From Shinella sp032095155 (GTDB lineage Bacteria > Pseudomonadota > Alphaproteobacteria > Rhizobiales > Rhizobiaceae): a stretch of 64,000 nt of DNA. The stretch lies in the NCBI RefSeq assembly GCF_049199905.1, contig NZ_JBLZPK010000034.1, positions 1 through 64,000 on the forward strand, written 5' to 3'. Made by a program: the position numbers and the translations under genes. The notes beneath the pieces were generated by a model. The model did not search any database. It was given only the letters and a program-made list of their open reading frames with translations, and was not told the origin of the DNA. Within the stretch, counting starts at the first letter, position 1. Each line of letters begins with the position of its first letter. Below, in pieces: positions 60,291 to 64,000 of the stretch.

Positions 60291-60445
60291 AGGTCCTGCC
60301 AGCCCGTGTTCCCACAGGGCGCGTTTACGGCGGCAGGCCAGCGGTGATCTTCATCACCCTGTCATATTTCCGGGTACATTCGTTCCCAAAACCTTGAGTT
60401 CGCCGCGGTTTTCGGCGGCACGCAACAACCGACAAGAGGCTCACA

Positions 60446-61258
60446 ATGGCTGAAATCACCGCTGCACTGGTGAAGGAACTGCGCGAAAAGTCCGGCGCAG
60501 GCATGATGGACTGCAAGAAGGCGCTGGCTGAAAACAACGGCGACATCGAAGCGGCAATCGACTGGCTGCGCGCCAAGGGCATCGCCAAGGCCGACAAGAA
60601 GTCAGGCCGCACGGCTGCCGAAGGCCTCATCGGCATCGCCAGCGCCGGCACCAAGGCCGTCGTCGTCGAAGTCAACTCGGAAACCGACTTCGTTGCCCGT
60701 AACGACGCCTTCCAGTCGATGGTTCGTGGCGTTGCCGACGTAGCACTCACCACCGACGGCACCGTTGACGCCGTAGGTGCTGCCATCTACCCGGCGACCG
60801 GCAAGACCGTTACCGACACGATCAAGGACGCCGTCGCCACCATCGGCGAAAACATGAACCTGCGCCGCTCGGTTGCCCTGTCGGTCGAAGACGGCGTCGT
60901 CGCGACCTACATCCACAACGCTGCCGCTGACCGTCTCGGCAAGCTCGGCGTTCTCGTCGCGCTGAAGTCGACCGGCGACAAGGAAGCTCTGAACGCCATT
61001 GGCCGCCAGGTTGCCATGCACGTCGCCGCAACGGCGCCGCTCGCCATCCGTGCCGAAGAAGTCGACGCTGCTGTCGCCGAACGCGAACGCAACGTCTTCA
61101 TCGAGCAGTCGCGCGCCTCCGGCAAGCCGGACGCGATCATCGAAAAGATGGTCGAAGGCCGCATGCGCAAGTTCTTCGAAGAAGTCGCGCTGCTGTCGCA
61201 GGCCTTCGTCATGAACCCCGACCTCACGGTTGGCGCTGCCGTCAAGGAAGCTGAAAAG
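60446..61258 (+). CDS. tsf: Translation elongation factor Ts, 3' end lost in assembly gap
   Basis: Exchange factor that releases GDP from EF-Tu. The N-terminal MAEITAALVKELREKSGAGM and CKKALAENNGDIEAAIDWLR are diagnostic, and NSETDFVARN supplies the EF-Tu contact region. 271 codons are visible before the N run; family length is about 306, so the last 35 or so codons and the stop lie in the gap. The reading frame continues across the N run only because N codons are open. Confidence 0.95.
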
Positions 61259-61517
61259 NNNNNNNNNNNNNNNNNNNNNNNNNNNNNNNNNNNNNNNNNN
61301 NNNNNNNNNNNNNNNNNNNNNNNNNNNNNNNNNNNNNNNNNNNNNNNNNNNNNNNNNNNNNNNNNNNNNNNNNNNNNNNNNNNNNNNNNNNNNNNNNNNN
61401 NNNNNNNNNNNNNNNNNNNNNNNNNNNNNNNNNNNNNNNNNNNNNNNNNNNNNNNNNNNNNNNNNNNNNNNNNNNNNNNNNNNNNNNNNNNNNNNNNNNN
61501 NNNNNNNNNNNNNNNNN
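61259..61517. other. Assembly gap (259 N) over the tsf 3' end and tsf-pyrH spacer
   Basis: Unknown bases. They hold the last part of tsf and the intergenic stretch before pyrH. Confidence 0.95.
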
Positions 61518-61554
61518 GATCGGGTGAGCAGGGTGCACGAGTTCAGGAGCGACA

Positions 61555-62277
61555 ATGACCGCCAAGCCAATCTATAAACGTGTTCTGCTGAAATGCTCCG
61601 GCGAGGCCCTGATGGGTTCGCAGGGCTTTGGTATCGATGTCGCGGTTGCCGACCGCATCGCCTCCGATATCGCCGAAGCCCGCGCCATGGGCGTGGAAGT
61701 CGGCGTCGTTGTCGGCGGCGGCAACATCTTCCGCGGCGTGGCCGTGGCCTCCAAGGGCGGCGATCGCGTCACCGGCGACCACATGGGTATGCTTGCGACC
61801 GTCATCAACGCGCTGGCGCTCGCCACCTCGCTGCGCAAGCTCGACATCGACACGGTCGTGCTCTCGGCCATCGCCATGCCGGAAATCTGCGAAAGTTTTT
61901 CGCAGCGCGCGACGCTCTACCATCTGTCGCTCGGCCGCGTGGTGATCTTCGCCGGCGGCACCGGCAACCCGTTCTTCACGACCGACAGCGCTGCCGCATT
62001 GCGCGCCGCCGAAATGGGCGCGGAAGCGATCTTCAAGGGCACGCAGGTCGACGGCATCTATTCGGCCGATCCGAAGAAGGATCCTGATGCCACCCGTTTC
62101 GACCGGCTGACGCACAGCGAAGTGCTCGAAAAGGGCCTTGCCGTCATGGACGTCGCGGCCGTCGCGCTGGCGCGTGAAAACCACATCCCGATCATCGTCT
62201 TCTCCATCCATGAAAAGGGCGGTTTTGCCGAAATATTGACCGGTGGCGGACGCGGGACCATCGTAACTGACAACTGA
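61555..62277 (+). CDS. pyrH: UMP kinase
   Basis: Phosphorylates UMP to UDP in pyrimidine nucleotide synthesis; hexameric amino acid kinase-fold enzyme. The 240-residue protein has KRVLLKCSGEALMG at the start, VVVGGGNIFRGVAV, DHMGMLATVINALAL and the FAGGTGNPFFTTDSAAALRA nucleotide site. AGGAG lies before the ATG. It is 59 bases upstream of frr. Confidence 0.97.
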   Translation: MTAKPIYKRVLLKCSGEALMGSQGFGIDVAVADRIASDIAEARAMGVEVGVVVGGGNIFRGVAVASKGGDRVTGDHMGMLATVINALALATSLRKLDIDTVVLSAIAMPEICESFSQRATLYHLSLGRVVIFAGGTGNPFFTTDSAAALRAAEMGAEAIFKGTQVDGIYSADPKKDPDATRFDRLTHSEVLEKGLAVMDVAAVALARENHIPIIVFSIHEKGGFAEILTGGGRGTIVTDN

Positions 62278-62336
62278 TTCTCACGACGGTGCACGCTGGG
62301 CGCGTGCAACCGCTGAATGATAATGGGAGTATTCCG

Positions 62337-62897
62337 ATGAGTGAAGGTATCGACCTGAAGGAACTGAAGCGCCGCATGGATGGCGCGATCACCGCGTACA
62401 AGAACGACATCGCGTCGCTGCGCACCGGCCGTGCTTCGGCCAACGTGCTCGACCCGGTGCAGGTCGAAGCCTATGGCTCGCGCGTGCCGCTCAACCAGGT
62501 CGCCAACATCTCCGTTCCTGAGCCGCGCATGCTGTCGGTCTCCGTCTGGGACAAGGGCATGGTCGGCGCCGTCGAGCGCGGTATCCGCGAATCGAATCTC
62601 GGCCTCAACCCGATCATCGACGGCCAGAACCTGCGCATCCCGCTGCCGGAGCTCAACGAAGAGCGCCGCAAGTCGCTCGTCAAGGTCGCGCATGACTATG
62701 CCGAAAAGGCCAAGGTCGCGATCCGTCACGTGCGCCGCGACGGCATGGATGACCTCAAGAAAGCCGAAAAGGATGGCGATATCGGTCAGGACCTGAGCCG
62801 CGCCCAATCCGAAAAGGTGCAGAAGATGACGGACGACACGATTTTGGACGTCGATCGCTTGCTTGCCGAGAAGGAAAGGGAAATCATGCAGGTTTAA
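62337..62897 (+). CDS. frr: Ribosome recycling factor
   Basis: Splits post-termination ribosomes together with EF-G. The 186-residue protein has ALRTGRA-type and SLRTGRASANVLDPVQVEAY, with RIPLPELNEERRKSLVKVAH and the C-terminal DVDRLLAEKEREIMQV all typical of RRF. GGGAG lies before the ATG at 62337; the frame is open upstream to 62289 with no family match. It closes the rpsB-tsf-pyrH-frr set. Confidence 0.97.
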   Translation: MSEGIDLKELKRRMDGAITAYKNDIASLRTGRASANVLDPVQVEAYGSRVPLNQVANISVPEPRMLSVSVWDKGMVGAVERGIRESNLGLNPIIDGQNLRIPLPELNEERRKSLVKVAHDYAEKAKVAIRHVRRDGMDDLKKAEKDGDIGQDLSRAQSEKVQKMTDDTILDVDRLLAEKEREIMQV

Positions 62898-62939
62898 GGC
62901 GTTCGCCACCTGCATTCTTTTCTCTTTTTCGGATTGTCC

Positions 62940-63686
62940 ATGAACCAGCTTTCGCCCAGCACCGTACCGGCACACGTCGCCATCATCATGGATGGCAACG
63001 GACGCTGGGCGAACGCACGCGGCCTGCCGCGCGCCATGGGGCACCGCAAGGGTGTCGAGGCCGTGCGCGAGGCCGTGAAGACGGCGGCCGAATGCGGCGT
63101 CTCCTACCTCACGCTCTTCGCCTTCTCCTCGGAGAACTGGAACCGGCCGGAAAGTGAGGTCTCGGACCTCATGGGGCTCCTGAAGACCTTCATCCGGCGT
63201 GACCTTGCCGTGCTGCACAAGCAGAATGTCCGCATCCGTGTGATCGGCGACCGGGCAAACCTGTCGAGCGACATCCTGCCGCTGCTTCTGGAAGCCGAGG
63301 AGACGACACGCGGCAATTCCGGCATCACGCTGGTCATCGCCTTCAACTACGGCTCGCGCGACGAGATTGCCCGCACCATGCGCAAACTCGCCGAGGAGGT
63401 CGCCGCCGGTCGTCTCGCCCCATCGCAGCTGACCTCCGAGCGGATCAGCGCTTCGCTCGACACGGCAGGCATTCCCGACCCTGATCTCGTCATCCGCACC
63501 AGCGGTGAGGAGCGTCTGTCAAACTTCCTGCTCTGGCAGGCGGCCTATGCCGAACTCATGTTCATTCCTGAATTCTGGCCGGATTTTTCACGCGACACCT
63601 TTCGCACGGCGCTCGCGCGCTATGCTGCACGTGAACGCCGTTTCGGTGGCCTGCAGCCCGCTCCCACACTTGCGGTTGGTTCGTGA
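62940..63686 (+). CDS. uppS: Undecaprenyl-diphosphate synthase
   Basis: Cis-prenyltransferase that makes the C55 lipid carrier for peptidoglycan and polysaccharide synthesis. HVAIIMDGNGRWANARGLPR with the catalytic Asp, LTLFAFSSENWNRP and DLVIRTSGEERLSNFLLWQA are diagnostic, and 248 residues fits. The ATG at 62940 is preferred over a TTG at 62934. It overlaps cdsA by one base, which is the usual uppS-cdsA coupling. Confidence 0.96.
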   Translation: MNQLSPSTVPAHVAIIMDGNGRWANARGLPRAMGHRKGVEAVREAVKTAAECGVSYLTLFAFSSENWNRPESEVSDLMGLLKTFIRRDLAVLHKQNVRIRVIGDRANLSSDILPLLLEAEETTRGNSGITLVIAFNYGSRDEIARTMRKLAEEVAAGRLAPSQLTSERISASLDTAGIPDPDLVIRTSGEERLSNFLLWQAAYAELMFIPEFWPDFSRDTFRTALARYAARERRFGGLQPAPTLAVGS

Positions 63687-64000
63687 TGCAGAGTGAACTT
63701 CGTCTGCGCATCCTCTCCGGCATCGTGCTTGCCGCCGTGGTTCTTGCCGCCACCTGGTACGGCGGCTTTGCCTTCCGCCTGCTCGCCGCCACAATCTCCG
63801 TGCTCGTCTATTACGAATGGTCGACAATCACGCGGCTTCCCGATTCGGATTTCCGCGGCAACGCCTTCGGCTGGGCGACCGTCGCTGGCATCGCCGGCCT
63901 CGTAATCTTCGGCTTCGATGAACTGGCGCTGCCGGTGCTCCTGAGCGCGACCGTTCTCAGCATCGTCTATGCCCTTGCTGTCACGAAGAATGGCTGGCTT
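63686..64000 (+). CDS. cdsA: Phosphatidate cytidylyltransferase, cut by window edge
   Basis: Makes CDP-diacylglycerol, the branch point of phospholipid synthesis, in the inner membrane. Only the first 105 codons are inside the window. They begin MQSELRLRILSGIVLAAVVL and show several membrane helices, including the family-typical LRLRILSGIVLA start. The position directly after uppS, overlapping by one base, fits the near-universal uppS-cdsA order, which is the main support for the name. The catalytic C-terminal part is not visible. Confidence 0.88.
   Translation, partial: MQSELRLRILSGIVLAAVVLAATWYGGFAFRLLAATISVLVYYEWSTITRLPDSDFRGNAFGWATVAGIAGLVIFGFDELALPVLLSATVLSIVYALAVTKNGWL

Overview
The window is a high-GC chromosomal segment of an alphaproteobacterium of the Rhizobiaceae (Rhizobium/Agrobacterium/Sinorhizobium/Shinella type; the genus cannot be fixed from sequence alone). 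The support is an ExoR homologue of the rhizobial kind, an aapJQMP amino-acid transporter next to metC, a SecD-SecF fusion, two 47-residue DUF1127 proteins, EipB, and two small RNAs of the alpha-r14 (NfeR1) type. It is a draft assembly with five N runs. Almost all of it is housekeeping; there is no prophage, transposase, CRISPR array, rRNA operon or toxin-antitoxin module that I can see.

Layout. 0-6.4 kb: valS (5' truncated), a FadL-like porin, the periplasmic regulator ExoR and convergent xthA. 6.5-24.4 kb: erpA facing a long plus-strand series: dgt, argS, a very large SPOR protein, nagZ, scpA-scpB, an orphan ABC ATPase, tatABC, serS, surE, pcm, an unknown gene and an NlpD-like lipoprotein. 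24.4-26.8 kb: an accessory-looking block (GlxA/AraC regulator, rhodanese, GNAT, NIPSNAP). 26.9-34.1 kb: DUF815 ATPase, yajC-secDF, relatives of the complex I assembly factors NDUFAF3 and NDUFAF6, and trmFO. 34.2-36 kb: two DUF1127 genes and two tandem small RNAs, all on the minus strand. 36-39.6 kb: a DUF2157/GDYXXLXY membrane pair, tRNA-Leu(UAG) and tig. 39.8-45.6 kb: aapJQMP and metC. 45.7-55.5 kb: FAD monooxygenase, zinc-finger protein, alpha/beta hydrolase, cysE, DUF3126, phasin, clpS-clpA, azlC-azlD and a PAP2 phosphatase. 55.5-58.3 kb: a minus-strand ridA-gdpD-acetyltransferase-HIT run. 58.4-64 kb: eipB, rpsB-tsf-pyrH-frr-uppS-cdsA (cdsA is cut by the window edge).

Functional themes are envelope and secretion (Tat, YajC-SecDF, NlpD-like protein, NagZ, SPOR, EipB, UppS, CdsA), translation and protein quality control (three tRNA synthetases, S2, EF-Ts, RRF, trigger factor, ClpS/ClpA), and nutrient uptake.

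The stretch most worth a second look is 34.2-35.8 kb. The two small RNAs each have three hairpins whose loops carry CUCCUCCC anti-Shine-Dalgarno motifs. Three of the four minus-strand promoters carry a GCAT-N5-CCAT element 35 bases upstream of the -10, and the fourth (DUF1127 #1) has a looser GCAT-N7-GCAT version in the same place. Two of these promoters also carry a TGC-N3-GCA site like those in front of the phasin gene, which suggests a joint regulon of anti-SD small RNAs and arginine-rich micro-proteins linked to carbon storage.
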